DNA of 64,000 nucleotides from an uncultured Lactobacillus sp. (lineage in GTDB: Bacteria > Bacillota > Bacilli > Lactobacillales > Lactobacillaceae), in the NCBI RefSeq assembly GCF_947367125.1, contig NZ_CANBCQ010000001.1:62001-126000 (forward strand), in the 5' to 3' direction. A program made the position numbers and the translations under genes. Under the pieces are notes generated by a model, which did no database searches, had not been told where the DNA came from, and saw only the letters and a list, made by a program, of their open reading frames with translations. Positions 52,978-62,133 of this stretch are shown here, piece by piece (position 1 is the first letter of the stretch; each line of letters opens with the position of its first letter).

Positions 52978-54354
52978 ATGTACGATTATCGAAACAATAT
53001 CAAAATAATTTTAAATAAGACTGAGGCTGATGATCGCAGCCTTGAAAATAGCTTGAATGCCATTAAGGCGATAATTAATATGGCTGAAGGCGGAACTGCT
53101 GAAAAGCCGAATGCTAAAGCGATAACTCAACCTAAGAAAAAGATTGCCAATACCCAGTCGATTGCGCAAAGAAACGCAGACTTGAAGCAATTTAAACAAT
53201 TGTTAACCGGCTTAGCGCAATTAATTGAAACTCCAGGGGATGAATCTGCTAAGAAAACCTCACTGGAAGCACTGCATAAATTGACTTTTGTACCAGGAGT
53301 TGGTAAGCACTACGGCAATGTTCTAGGTAAGTTGGGTCAGGCTATTCAAAAATCGAAAACGACTAAAGAGGCTGTAAACAAGAAAATCTTTGAAGAGGCA
53401 ATGAAACCAAAAGAGCAGCCTAAACGTGATTATCGTAAAGGCCGACGCTATACTGTTATTCGAGCCTTATCAGGTTGCAATTTAATTGATGATAATGGTC
53501 AGATTGTTTATCGCATTAAGGAATCACAAATTCACTCGCTAAACTTAAAGAGCGGCGATATTGTCGAAGCTGTTGAAAGCCAGACTAATCCTAGTTATGA
53601 AGCAGAAATTCTACGTGTGGTAGGCTATCGTAAATTGCGCACGCGAGATTATGATCCGATTGAGGAATTTCGCTATGCTGTGGTTCGCGGCAAGACAGGT
53701 CAATTAGCTATTACTAGAAACATCAAAGGCGAAAAGCTGCGAATTCGTGGCAAAGATATTAAAATTCCGGTTGATTCCAGCTATTATCAAGGCGAAAATA
53801 TTCATCTTGAAGATGGATCAATCGTTGATTTGGCCTGGTATACAGGGGATGTACGTATTAAAAAGAACCCAGCTGATGCTGTGCAGATTCGTTGGATTTA
53901 TCAGGTGGATCCGCCTAAGCAAGCTGATTTATCTTACAAAAAGAAGGATAAGACGAAAAAAGCAACACCAGAGCAATTAACCCAGCTAGACATGAACTTA
54001 CACTACCAGCGGGTAGGAATTGCCATTGGTGATAATCAAAATGAAGGGATTTTAGAGGGCATCGTTTCTCGTTATAATGGAATTCCAATTCCGATCAATG
54101 CTTTTGAAGGTAAGAAAAAGGTGATGGAGCGGCAGATTAAAGATTTAGACATTGTCATCTTAATGACCGCTTATGCTGCCCATGATGCTACCTGGAATAT
54201 TCAAGAGTTTGCTTCAAAATATGGCGTCAAATTTGCAGTTTCTTCATCTAAAGGCTACCGATCATTTGAACGTGCCCTTTACCGAGCAGAAAATGGTTTG
54301 CCAGCATATGAAGGTACGCAAACAATAGATTATAAGGAAGTTAAAAATAAATAA
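52978..54354 (+). CDS. DUF2325-like conserved protein
   Basis: A 458-residue cytosolic protein. The ATG at 52978 has GGTGAG close by, and is preferred to an upstream TTG. Residues 1-150 are helical; the middle (about 150-300) is beta-rich (RYTVIRALSGCNLIDDNGQI); the last 90 residues (DLDIVILMTAYAAHDATWNI; SSSKGYRSFERALYRAE) look like the Rossmann-type DUF2325 domain. Function unknown. Stands alone, flanked by promoterless gaps. Confidence 0.72.
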   Translation: MYDYRNNIKIILNKTEADDRSLENSLNAIKAIINMAEGGTAEKPNAKAITQPKKKIANTQSIAQRNADLKQFKQLLTGLAQLIETPGDESAKKTSLEALHKLTFVPGVGKHYGNVLGKLGQAIQKSKTTKEAVNKKIFEEAMKPKEQPKRDYRKGRRYTVIRALSGCNLIDDNGQIVYRIKESQIHSLNLKSGDIVEAVESQTNPSYEAEILRVVGYRKLRTRDYDPIEEFRYAVVRGKTGQLAITRNIKGEKLRIRGKDIKIPVDSSYYQGENIHLEDGSIVDLAWYTGDVRIKKNPADAVQIRWIYQVDPPKQADLSYKKKDKTKKATPEQLTQLDMNLHYQRVGIAIGDNQNEGILEGIVSRYNGIPIPINAFEGKKKVMERQIKDLDIVILMTAYAAHDATWNIQEFASKYGVKFAVSSSKGYRSFERALYRAENGLPAYEGTQTIDYKEVKNK

Positions 54355-54440
54355 TTTATTAATATTGCCGCATTTGATTGTGGAAGGGCATGATTTTTAG
54401 TTAAAATAATAATACTAACTAAAAGAAAGGACGCTTAATA

Positions 54441-55277
54441 ATGAAAAACATTAAACAACGTTCCTGGATGAGATGGCTAGTATTCTTAGCAGGACTTGAA
54501 ATTATTGCACTGTCAATTAACCTTTTTTATGGGCCAATTAATATTGCAGCCGGTGGCTCAACTGGTATTTCAATTTTAATTGACGCCGTTTGGGGAATTA
54601 ATCGATCGATTACTGTCTTCGTCGTTAACGGCTTAATGCTGATTTTGGCAGCGATTTTTTTAGGCAAAAAGACGACTAAGAATGTTGCCTTAGGGAGTTT
54701 GCTTCTGCCAGTTTTGATGGAGATTACCCCAAGTTTTAAGGCAGTTAATAATGGTTTGTTAGCTGTAATTTATGGTGGAGCTTTGATGGGGTTAGGAGTA
54801 TCGCTACTTTACCGGGTTAATGCTTCAAGTGGTGGAACGACAATTCCACCAATGATTTTAAAAAAGTATTTTTATTTAAACCCAGCAACTACGCTTTTGT
54901 GCATTGATATGGTCATCATCTTCTTAAACATTTTTGTTGATGGCTGGAATGCCTTTTTCTTAGCTGCTTTTTCACAGGTAGTGACTGCAATTACAATGCG
55001 ATATGCAGAAACCGGGTTTGATAAAAAGTATCAAGTTAGAATTATGAGTAATTCTGCCTTGAATCAAATTCAGGATATGCTTAAAGAAGATTATCAAGGT
55101 CTAACTATTTATGATGTGGTAGGCGGCTATAGTGATGAAAGCAAGCGGCAATTACTAATCGTAGTTGATCCGCGGGAATATGGCCCCTTAATTTCTAAAA
55201 TTCATGAAATTGATCAAGATGCATTTATCATTACAGAAAATGTGGCTAAAGTGCACGGCGGTCAATGGGGAATGTGA
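54441..55277 (+). CDS. YitT family membrane protein (DUF161/DUF2179)
   Basis: A 278-residue membrane protein with five or six hydrophobic segments in the first 190 residues (GGSTGISILIDAVWGINRSI between helices; ASSGGTTIPPMILKKYF motif) and a cytosolic DUF2179 domain (IYDVVGGYSDESKRQLLIVV). AAAGGACG precedes the ATG. The YitT family is widespread in Firmicutes; transport function is not proven. Confidence 0.9.
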   Translation: MKNIKQRSWMRWLVFLAGLEIIALSINLFYGPINIAAGGSTGISILIDAVWGINRSITVFVVNGLMLILAAIFLGKKTTKNVALGSLLLPVLMEITPSFKAVNNGLLAVIYGGALMGLGVSLLYRVNASSGGTTIPPMILKKYFYLNPATTLLCIDMVIIFLNIFVDGWNAFFLAAFSQVVTAITMRYAETGFDKKYQVRIMSNSALNQIQDMLKEDYQGLTIYDVVGGYSDESKRQLLIVVDPREYGPLISKIHEIDQDAFIITENVAKVHGGQWGM

Positions 55278-55285
55278 AAAAATAA

Positions 55286-55314
55286 TTGATCTTAAACAAA
55301 AAGCGTTGTATGAT
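55286..55314 (+). promoter_or_regulatory. Promoter of the rplU-rpmA operon
   Basis: TTGATC (55286-55291), 17-bp spacer, TATGAT (55309-55314). Transcription would start near 55321, the expected 5' end of the L21 leader. Confidence 0.7.
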
Positions 55315-55320
55315 ATAGGA

Positions 55321-55434
55321 GTTGTATTTGTGGAAACCTCCACATCTGCAACCGCACGGCTCGGGGTCAGAAGTCTTCTTATGTGAGAAGCACCTCAGTT
55401 CGGCGAGTCTAAGTATTTTTTCGGAGGTGTACAA
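55321..55434 (+). ncRNA. Ribosomal protein L21 leader
   Basis: A structured 5' leader of the L21 type directly before rplU. The GGAAACCTCC hairpin, the ACCGCACGGCTCGGGGTCAG block and the GTGAGAAGCACC segment resemble the L21 leader found in Firmicutes, which is thought to bind L21 for feedback control. It ends with the GGAGGTG ribosome site. Confidence 0.8.
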
Positions 55435-55746
55435 ATGTACGCAATTATTAAGACCGGTGGTAAGCAATACAAAGTTGCAGAAGGCGACAGCGTATTTGTA
55501 GAAAAGCTTGATGCTGAAGAAGGTAGCTCAGTAACTTTTGACGAAGTTATCCTTGTTGCTAATGGTGACGACGTTAAGGTTGGTACTCCATTAGTAGATG
55601 GTGCTAAGGTAACTGCTAAAGTTGAAAAGCAAGGCAAGGAAAAGAAGGTTGTAACTTTCAAGTACAAGCCTAAGAAGCACTCACACAGCAAGTATGGTCA
55701 CCGTCAACCTTACACTAAGGTTACAGTTGAAAAGATTGAAGCTTAA
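55435..55746 (+). CDS. rplU: 50S ribosomal protein L21
   Basis: A 103-residue L21 of normal length ([40 protein letters not shown]). It binds 23S rRNA next to L20. GGAGGTG is the ribosome site. Only a short gap separates it from rpmA; the usual third gene of this operon is missing. Confidence 0.97.
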   Translation: MYAIIKTGGKQYKVAEGDSVFVEKLDAEEGSSVTFDEVILVANGDDVKVGTPLVDGAKVTAKVEKQGKEKKVVTFKYKPKKHSHSKYGHRQPYTKVTVEKIEA

Positions 55747-55764
55747 TTCAGAGGTGAAATGAAT

Positions 55765-56055
55765 ATGAACATTTTAGGTATGAAATTATACGCTCACCAC
55801 AAGGGTGGTGGTTCTACTGCCAACGGTCGTAACTCAGCTGGTCGTCGTTTAGGCGCTAAGGCTGGTGACGGTCAAACTATCCACGCAGGTACTATTATTT
55901 ACCGTCAACGTGGTACTAAGATTCACCCAGGCAAGAACGTAGGTCAAGGTGGAGACGACACTTTATTTGCACTCGTTAACGGCGTTGTTAAGTTTGAACG
56001 TCTTGGCAAGTACAAGAAGCAAGTTTCTGTATACCCAGCTGAAGAAGCTAAGTAA
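55765..56055 (+). CDS. rpmA: 50S ribosomal protein L27
   Basis: A 96-residue L27, which reaches the peptidyl-transferase centre. The mature core begins at [20 protein letters not shown]. Starts are possible at 55759, 55765 and 55780; GAGGTGA (55751-55757) fits 55765 best. The N-terminal extension [10 protein letters not shown] stands where other Firmicutes have an LQFFA-type site cut by the Prp protease. Here the motif is diverged and no Prp gene lies between L21 and L27. Confidence 0.95.
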   Translation: MNILGMKLYAHHKGGGSTANGRNSAGRRLGAKAGDGQTIHAGTIIYRQRGTKIHPGKNVGQGGDDTLFALVNGVVKFERLGKYKKQVSVYPAEEAK

Positions 56056-56079
56056 TTCAGAGATTAACCTAAAAAGGCG

Positions 56080-56107
56080 AGTAGCATAGGCCACCCGTCT
56101 TTTTTTA
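56080..56107 (+). terminator. Imperfect terminator after rpmA
   Basis: GGCGAGTAGC and GCCACCCGTC arms pair with mismatches and precede seven T. Confidence 0.45.
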
Positions 56108-56170
56108 TGGCTTTTTCCCTCCAGAAGTAGGTATAATTAAAGCAATATACTATAAAAGAAGGTTTCTGAG

Positions 56171-57280
56171 ATGGAAAATAAGCAAGAACTACTATCTTTA
56201 ATTAATCAGCGAATTGCACACGTAACCGATTTGATTAAAGAAGAAAATGCAGATGCCTTGATTATCTTTAATCAGGCTAATTATCGCTATCTAACCAATT
56301 TTACCGGTGAAGAAGCACAGCTAATTTTAACAGCGAGTGGTGAACGAGTATTGTTGTCAGATTCTCGTTTTGCCGGTCAAATTAAGGCTCAGGCACCAGG
56401 TGAAATGGATGTCGTAATGAAGCATTCAAGTGATTATGAAGAGCTTACTAAGGCTTTGAAAAAGATGAATGTCAAAAAGGTCTTAGTTGAAGGCGAGTTT
56501 GTCTCAGCTAGTGAGTATGAAAAGCTAAAGCAATTAAATCCAGAACTTGAATTTGTGATGGTTGAAGAATTGGTTGAGCGAGTACGTAATATTAAAGATG
56601 ACCTTGAAATTGCCGCATTGCGCAAAGCAATCGATATCTCAATGGAGAGTTTTAAAGGCATTTTGCCAATGATTAAACCCGGGGTTAAAGAACGTGCAAT
56701 TGGTGCCAAATTAGACTATTTGTTTAAAGTTAATGGCGGTGATGGTCCTGACTTTGACACAATTGTAGCTTCTGGCGTACGTTCTGCTTGGGCTCATGGT
56801 GTTGCTAGTGACAAGGAACTAGCTGAAGGCGACATGATTGTCATTGACTTTGGTAGCTTTTATCATGGCTATGCGGCCGATATTACTAGAACCGTTGCCT
56901 TAGGTGAAGTTGATGCTGAAATGCATAAGATTTATGATATTGTGCATGAAGCACAGCGCCGCGGCATTGCGGCTGCAGTTGCGGGCAATACTGGCCATGA
57001 TGTTGACAAAGCCGCGCGTGATTATATCACCGAACAAGGCTATGGACAATATTTTGGTCACGGAATTGGTCATGGGATTGGCTTAGAAATTCATGAATTA
57101 TGTCAACCTGCCTTGCCATTTAGAACAACTAAGTTGGTAAATAACATGGTTCACACAGTTGAACCAGGAATTTATTTGCCAGATAAAGGCGGAGTTAGAA
57201 TTGAAGATGATATCTTAGTTCATGACCAAACACCAGAAACTTTGTCAACTTTGCCTAAAGATGAGCTAATTTCACTTTAA
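56171..57280 (+). CDS. Xaa-Pro aminopeptidase/dipeptidase (M24B)
   Basis: A 369-residue metallopeptidase of the pita-bread fold. The N-terminal creatinase-like domain is followed by the catalytic domain with metal ligands D (VIDFGSFYHGY, near 227), D (ADITRT, near 238), H (GHGIGHGIG, near 297), E (HTVEPGIYLP) and E (GGVRIEDD). It removes residues before proline in peptides. Stands just upstream of efp, which is its usual Firmicute neighbour. Confidence 0.95.
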   Translation: MENKQELLSLINQRIAHVTDLIKEENADALIIFNQANYRYLTNFTGEEAQLILTASGERVLLSDSRFAGQIKAQAPGEMDVVMKHSSDYEELTKALKKMNVKKVLVEGEFVSASEYEKLKQLNPELEFVMVEELVERVRNIKDDLEIAALRKAIDISMESFKGILPMIKPGVKERAIGAKLDYLFKVNGGDGPDFDTIVASGVRSAWAHGVASDKELAEGDMIVIDFGSFYHGYAADITRTVALGEVDAEMHKIYDIVHEAQRRGIAAAVAGNTGHDVDKAARDYITEQGYGQYFGHGIGHGIGLEIHELCQPALPFRTTKLVNNMVHTVEPGIYLPDKGGVRIEDDILVHDQTPETLSTLPKDELISL

Positions 57281-57360
57281 TAGCTATTTAATTTGTCGTA
57301 TTTATGGCAAAAAGGCTTCAAGATTGGTAAGATAATAATTGTAGAAATGAGGGACTTAAT

Positions 57361-57930
57361 ATGACAATGATTTCAGTAAACGAATTCAAGAATGGCTTAA
57401 CTATTCAATACAACAACGACTTATGGCGCATCATTGAATTCCAACACGTAAAACCAGGTAAGGGTAGTGCCTTTGTACGTTCAAAGCTTAAGAGTTTAAG
57501 AACTGGGGCTGTACAAGAAAATACTTTCCGTTCAACTGCTAAGGTTGAAACTGCAGACATTCAAACTAAGTCAATGCAATACTTGTACAACGATGGTTCA
57601 AGTTACGTATTTATGGACACTTCTACTTATGACCAATTGGCTATTCCAAATGAACAAATTGGCGATGAAGCTAATTACTTATTGGAAAACATGGTTGTTA
57701 ACGTAATTATGCACGAAGGTGAAACTTTAGGTATTCAATTGCCTAACACTGTTGATTTGAAGGTTGCTAAGACTGAACCTAATATCAAGGGTGATACGTC
57801 ATCAGGTGGTGGTAAGCCAGCTACTATGGAAACTGGTTTGGTAGTTAACGTACCATTCTTCATTAATGAAGGTGACGTTTTGACTATCAACACTGCTGAT
57901 GGTACTTACGTATCACGTGCAAACAAGTAG
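57361..57930 (+). CDS. efp: Translation elongation factor P
   Basis: A 189-residue EF-P with three beta domains; relieves ribosome stalling at polyproline. The domain I loop is [12 protein letters not shown], with the modifiable Lys at 34 (32 if the second ATG at 57367 is used). GAGGG is seven bases before 57361. First gene of the efp to recN run. Confidence 0.97.
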   Translation: MTMISVNEFKNGLTIQYNNDLWRIIEFQHVKPGKGSAFVRSKLKSLRTGAVQENTFRSTAKVETADIQTKSMQYLYNDGSSYVFMDTSTYDQLAIPNEQIGDEANYLLENMVVNVIMHEGETLGIQLPNTVDLKVAKTEPNIKGDTSSGGGKPATMETGLVVNVPFFINEGDVLTINTADGTYVSRANK

Positions 57931-57949
57931 TTTATTTGAGGTAAACAAA

Positions 57950-58384
57950 ATGGCAGATAGTTCAAAGATTCTCTTAAGTGGTGAAGGAAACAGCGAACAA
58001 ATTAAAATTGATCCAAGTGTTCTAGAAGTTATTTTGGGTATTGCTGCAGAAAAAGTTGATGGCGTTGCTGGGATGCGTGGTAGCTTAAAGTCAGGTCTTA
58101 ACTGGGTTTTAGGCCGCGAAGATCACGGCAAGGGTGTAAATATTGGCGTTGATGAAGATGGTAAATTAGTTGCTGATATCTATGTTTACCTTGAAAGCGG
58201 CGTTAATGTTCCTAAGGTTGCAATGACCTTGCAAAAGAAGCTTAAAGCACAATTACTGCAAATGACAGACCTTGAATTAAAGGCAATTAACGTTCATGTT
58301 GTAGGTTTAGTTTTCCCAGAAGATGAAGACGAAACTGAACAGGCTACTTCAGAGCTGTTTCCGGAGGACGAAGAAGAGAAATAA
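57950..58384 (+). CDS. Asp23/Gls24 family envelope-stress protein (YqhY)
   Basis: A 144-residue Asp23-type protein (VLEVILGIAAEKVDGVAGMR; DIYVYLESGVNVPKVAMTLQ) with an acidic C-terminus. In related bacteria YqhY sits between efp/acc genes and nusB and is linked to fatty acid or envelope homeostasis. The ATG at 57950 with GAGGT is used, not the frame start in efp. Ends one base before nusB. Confidence 0.92.
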   Translation: MADSSKILLSGEGNSEQIKIDPSVLEVILGIAAEKVDGVAGMRGSLKSGLNWVLGREDHGKGVNIGVDEDGKLVADIYVYLESGVNVPKVAMTLQKKLKAQLLQMTDLELKAINVHVVGLVFPEDEDETEQATSELFPEDEEEK

Positions 58385-58776
58385 TGAACCAACACGAAAG
58401 TCGAAAAGTTGCTATGCAAGCAGTCTATTTGGCTAATCAAGAGCCAGATTTAACTGCTGAAGAAGTTGAAGCAAAAGTCGTCGCAACACTTAATTTAAAA
58501 CAGCTTTCTACCTACTCTAAGAAACTGATCGAAGGCGTGCTTGAAGACCGTGAAGATTTGCAGTCTGAACTAACTAGCCATTTAAAAAAAGGCTGGCGTC
58601 TTGAACGTGTAAGTCAAACTGTAGTAGCTATCATGGAAGTTGCTTTGTTTGAAATTAAACATAGTGATGAAATTGATGCTAAAGCGGCAGTTAACGAAGC
58701 TTTAAATTTATGTGACGAATTTGCTGAGCCTAAAGAAAAGCCATTTATTAATGGTATGTTAGCAAACTTTGTTTAA
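58384..58776 (+). CDS. nusB: Transcription antitermination factor NusB
   Basis: A 130-residue all-helical NusB (NQHESRKVAMQAVYLANQEP; EPKEKPFINGMLANF). It pairs with NusE (S10) to bind boxA RNA in rRNA antitermination. It overlaps yqhY by one base and is followed by an intrinsic terminator. Confidence 0.95.
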   Translation: MNQHESRKVAMQAVYLANQEPDLTAEEVEAKVVATLNLKQLSTYSKKLIEGVLEDREDLQSELTSHLKKGWRLERVSQTVVAIMEVALFEIKHSDEIDAKAAVNEALNLCDEFAEPKEKPFINGMLANFV

Positions 58777-58787
58777 TAGCGATGAAT

Positions 58788-58814
58788 AGCCGGCATTTTG
58801 CCGGTTATTTTTTT
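58788..58814 (+). terminator. Attenuator-like terminator between nusB and folD
   Basis: AGCCGGC and GCCGGTT arms (seven pairs with one G-T) with an ATTTT loop, then ATTTTTTTTA. Expected to give lower folD-recN expression than efp-nusB. Confidence 0.78.
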
Positions 58815-58832
58815 ACTAAAGGAGACGATTTA

Positions 58833-59684
58833 ATGGGAAAAATTCTTGATGGTAAAGCATTTGCAAATGAGTTAGGACAAAATCTTAAAGAAAAGGTTAA
58901 TAATTTAAAAAAAGAAGGAATAACACCACATTTTTGCGTAATAAATATTGGAGACAATCCTGCTAGCAAGATCTATGTCCGGACAAAAAAACGGCGTGCA
59001 GACAAGATGGGGATTATTCAAGATATTTATCAATTGTCGGCTGATACAAAACAAGAAGAAGCATTGACTTTAATTGATAAATTGAATGCTGATCCTGAAA
59101 TTAATGGCGTAATGGTACAATTGCCAGCGCCAAAGCAAATTGATGCAGATGAGTTACTGGAGAGAATTGATCCTAATAAAGACGTTGATGGTTTAACGCC
59201 GATTAATGTTGGTCATCTTTGGATGGGAGACCATTTCGTTGAACCCGCTACAGCCGAAGGAATTATTGCTCTTTTGAAGCATTATGAAATTCCGTTAGCT
59301 GGTAAAAAGGCAGTAGTGATAGGCCGCAGCAATATTGTTGGAAAACCCATGGCAGCTTTGCTACTGGAAGAAAACGCAACAGTTACTATTTGTCATCTCT
59401 ATACTGAAAATTTGGCTGAGATCACTAAGCAAGCTGATATCATTGTCTCTGCTACTGGACAGGCATTTCTAGTCACTGCTGATATGGTAAAAGATGGAGC
59501 AGTTGTAGTTGATGTGGGGATGAATCACGTTGATGGCAAATTGGTCGGCGACGTAGATTTTGATAGTGTGAAAGAAAAAGCTAGCTATATTACCCCAGTC
59601 CCTGGCGGTGTCGGTCCACTTACAGTACAATTCTTAATGGAAGCAGTAGTTAAATTGACTAGGAGACAACATGACCGAGAATAA
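58833..59684 (+). CDS. folD: Methylenetetrahydrofolate dehydrogenase/cyclohydrolase
   Basis: A 283-residue FolD that interconverts methylene-, methenyl- and formyl-tetrahydrofolate. Motifs: YVRTKKRRADKMGI (catalytic Lys), VQLPAPKQIDADELLERIDP, KDVDGLTPINVG and the NADP-binding VIGRSNIVGKPMAALLLEEN, then TPVPGGVGPLTVQFLMEA. AAAGGAGA precedes the ATG at 58833. It overlaps xseA by 14 bases. Confidence 0.97.
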   Translation: MGKILDGKAFANELGQNLKEKVNNLKKEGITPHFCVINIGDNPASKIYVRTKKRRADKMGIIQDIYQLSADTKQEEALTLIDKLNADPEINGVMVQLPAPKQIDADELLERIDPNKDVDGLTPINVGHLWMGDHFVEPATAEGIIALLKHYEIPLAGKKAVVIGRSNIVGKPMAALLLEENATVTICHLYTENLAEITKQADIIVSATGQAFLVTADMVKDGAVVVDVGMNHVDGKLVGDVDFDSVKEKASYITPVPGGVGPLTVQFLMEAVVKLTRRQHDRE

Positions 59685-61017
59685 ATATTTAACGGTTACT
59701 GATTTAAATTACTATATTACGCAAAAATTTAAGAATGACCCGTATTTGCACAAAGTCTTTTTACAGGGTGAATTATCCAATTTTCGCTATCGGCGTAATT
59801 CGCATCAGTATTTTTCATTAAAAGATGAAAAATCAAAAATTAATGTGGTAATGTTTCGTTCTTTCTTTGATAAGGTGAAATTTAAGCCCGAAGAAGGGAT
59901 GAAAGTCTACGTTGTTGGCTATGTTAGTGTTTATGGCCCACAAGGTTCATATCAATTTTATGCAGAACAGATGGAACCAGCTGGTCTGGGAGCTTTATAT
60001 GAACAACTAAAGCAATTGCAAGCAAAATTATCCAAGGAAGGATTATTTGATCCTGCTCATAAAAAGCCTTTGCCTCATTTTCCCGATCGAATTGCGGTAG
60101 TTACTAGTGCTTCGGGTGCGGTTATTCACGATATTATGGTGACTGCTAATCGGCGCTTTCCTCATGCTGAAATTGATTTGTATCCTGCACAAGTACAAGG
60201 AGATACCGCAGCTGATTCTTTGGTAAAAGCAATGCAGCAAATTGCCGTTCAGGGCGATAAATATGATGTAATGATCATTGGTCGTGGTGGTGGTTCGCTA
60301 GAGGATTTGTGGCCATTTAATGAGGAGAAAGTTGTACGACAAGTTTATGCAATGCCCATGCCAGTAATTTCTTCAGTTGGGCACGAAACTGATACTACCT
60401 TGTGTGACTTGGTTGCTGATGCGCGGGCGGCAACGCCAACTGCAGCGGCTGAATATGCTACGCCGAATACGCTAGATGAAATTGCTCATCTCAAGCAGTT
60501 AACTAGTCAGTTGGTAGCTGGTATGCAGAATATCATTCGTTCAAAACGTGATCGTTTAAGTCGTGTGCAGAATTCGGTAATTATGCGCGAGCCTACTAGA
60601 TTATATGATCAACAAATTCAACAAGTTGATCAATTGCAGCAGCGACTGCAAAATAGTATGCAGAATCAGCTTACTCATGTTGATCAAGGCTATCAATTGT
60701 TAAAACAACGTTTATTCAGTGCTAGCCCGGATAAAAGAGTTAACCAAATGAAGCAGCAGGAGCAGTTCTTGCAAAAGCGTTTAGTTGATAATATGCAACA
60801 CTATTTGAAGAACAAGCATAATGAATTTGCTCAGGTGATGCAGCAGTTAGATGACTATAGTCCTTTGAAGACCTTAGAGCGTGGTTTTGTTTACTCAACT
60901 GATGAACAAGGACAGACAATTAGTTCTGTTAAGCAAGTACATCAAGATGATCATTTGTTATTGCATTTTAAAGATGGACAAGTTGATGCAGTGGTTACGA
61001 AGATAAAGGAAAAATAA
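59671..61017 (+). CDS. xseA: Exodeoxyribonuclease VII large subunit
   Basis: A 448-residue large subunit. Residues 1 to about 105 are the OB-fold (LQGELSNFRYRRNSHQYFSL), then the catalytic domain with AVVTSASGAVIHDIMVTANR and MIIGRGGGSLEDLWPFNEE, then a long helical stretch. Overlaps folD and is followed by the small subunit. Degrades single-stranded DNA. Confidence 0.96.
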   Translation: MTENKYLTVTDLNYYITQKFKNDPYLHKVFLQGELSNFRYRRNSHQYFSLKDEKSKINVVMFRSFFDKVKFKPEEGMKVYVVGYVSVYGPQGSYQFYAEQMEPAGLGALYEQLKQLQAKLSKEGLFDPAHKKPLPHFPDRIAVVTSASGAVIHDIMVTANRRFPHAEIDLYPAQVQGDTAADSLVKAMQQIAVQGDKYDVMIIGRGGGSLEDLWPFNEEKVVRQVYAMPMPVISSVGHETDTTLCDLVADARAATPTAAAEYATPNTLDEIAHLKQLTSQLVAGMQNIIRSKRDRLSRVQNSVIMREPTRLYDQQIQQVDQLQQRLQNSMQNQLTHVDQGYQLLKQRLFSASPDKRVNQMKQQEQFLQKRLVDNMQHYLKNKHNEFAQVMQQLDDYSPLKTLERGFVYSTDEQGQTISSVKQVHQDDHLLLHFKDGQVDAVVTKIKEK

Positions 61018-61018
61018 A

Positions 61019-61261
61019 ATGGCAGTAAAGAAGAATAATTTTGAAGAGCAATTAACTAATTTGGAACAAATTGTACAAAATCTTGAAAATGGTAACGTAC
61101 CTTTAGAAGATGCCTTGAAGGAATTTCAAGAAGGCGTAAAAATTAGCCGTGATTTAGAAAAGAAATTAAATAGTGCTGAAGAAACTGTGGCTAAGTTAAT
61201 TGATAGTGATGGCACAGAACATAAATTAGATCCTAATAACGCATCTGCACCAGAGGAATAA
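61019..61261 (+). CDS. xseB: Exodeoxyribonuclease VII small subunit
   Basis: An 80-residue helical hairpin (NFEEQLTNLEQIVQNLENGN; LEDALKEFQEGVKISRDLEK) that binds the large subunit. Starts one base after xseA. Confidence 0.96.
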   Translation: MAVKKNNFEEQLTNLEQIVQNLENGNVPLEDALKEFQEGVKISRDLEKKLNSAEETVAKLIDSDGTEHKLDPNNASAPEE

Positions 61262-61263
61262 CA

Positions 61264-62133
61264 ATGACAGCATTTACTTATTTTAAAGAGCAATGGACAC
61301 CAGTGATTGATGAGTATTTAGCTAAGCATTTAGCTGGTGAAGTTGAAGACGAAAAAATTAGTCAGATTATGGCTTATTCAGTGATGGCTGGTGGCAAGCG
61401 ACTGCGTCCCTTATTATTTTTGGCTACCCTCAATGCCTTAGGTAAAAAGATTGAAGAGCCAGAAATTCGAATTGCTTGCGGAATTGAATTAATTCATACC
61501 TATTCTTTAATTCATGACGATTTGCCAGCAATGGATAATGATGATTATCGGCGCGGCAAGCTGACTAGTCACAAAAAATGGGGCGAGGCAGAAGCAATTT
61601 TAGCTGGCGATGCACTATTGCCAATGGGAATTCAATGGATTGCTGAAGGAAGTAAATCTGCTCGTTTAGTAGAATTAATTACTAAAGCAGTTGGTCCCAA
61701 TGGCATGGTTGGCGGACAATATTTAGATATTGATTCAACTAACAATGCTAGTGTTGTTGGTGACGCTAAGTTCATTAATAAGATGGAATGGTTAAAGACT
61801 GGGTGTTTAATTCAGGCTAGTGTTGAAATGGCAGCAGTTTATGCTGATGCTAGCGAGATTGAACAAGTAAAATTGGTTGATTTTGCTAAAATCTTCGGTC
61901 GTTCATACCAGATTTATGATGATTTAGTTGATGTAGTCGAGACTAGTGAGGAAGCTGGTAAAGCAACTCATAAGGATCAAGAAGAAGGGAAAAACAATAC
62001 TTTAACTTTATTGGGAATTGACCAAAGTCGCAAAGAATTAACCGACTTAATTAAGCAAGCTCAAGATGACTTGCACGGTCTTAATGGTGAAGTATTAGCT
62101 GGCTTTTTAGATCTTTATCAAAAGGTGTTATAG
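61264..62133 (+). CDS. ispA: Short-chain polyprenyl (farnesyl/geranylgeranyl) diphosphate synthase
   Basis: A 289-residue polyprenyl synthase with first Asp-rich motif HDDLPAMDNDD (about residues 79-89), KWGEAEAILAGDALL and second motif YDDLVD (about 219-224). Makes isoprenoid diphosphates for lipid carriers and quinones. Standard place after xseB. Confidence 0.94.
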   Translation: MTAFTYFKEQWTPVIDEYLAKHLAGEVEDEKISQIMAYSVMAGGKRLRPLLFLATLNALGKKIEEPEIRIACGIELIHTYSLIHDDLPAMDNDDYRRGKLTSHKKWGEAEAILAGDALLPMGIQWIAEGSKSARLVELITKAVGPNGMVGGQYLDIDSTNNASVVGDAKFINKMEWLKTGCLIQASVEMAAVYADASEIEQVKLVDFAKIFGRSYQIYDDLVDVVETSEEAGKATHKDQEEGKNNTLTLLGIDQSRKELTDLIKQAQDDLHGLNGEVLAGFLDLYQKVL

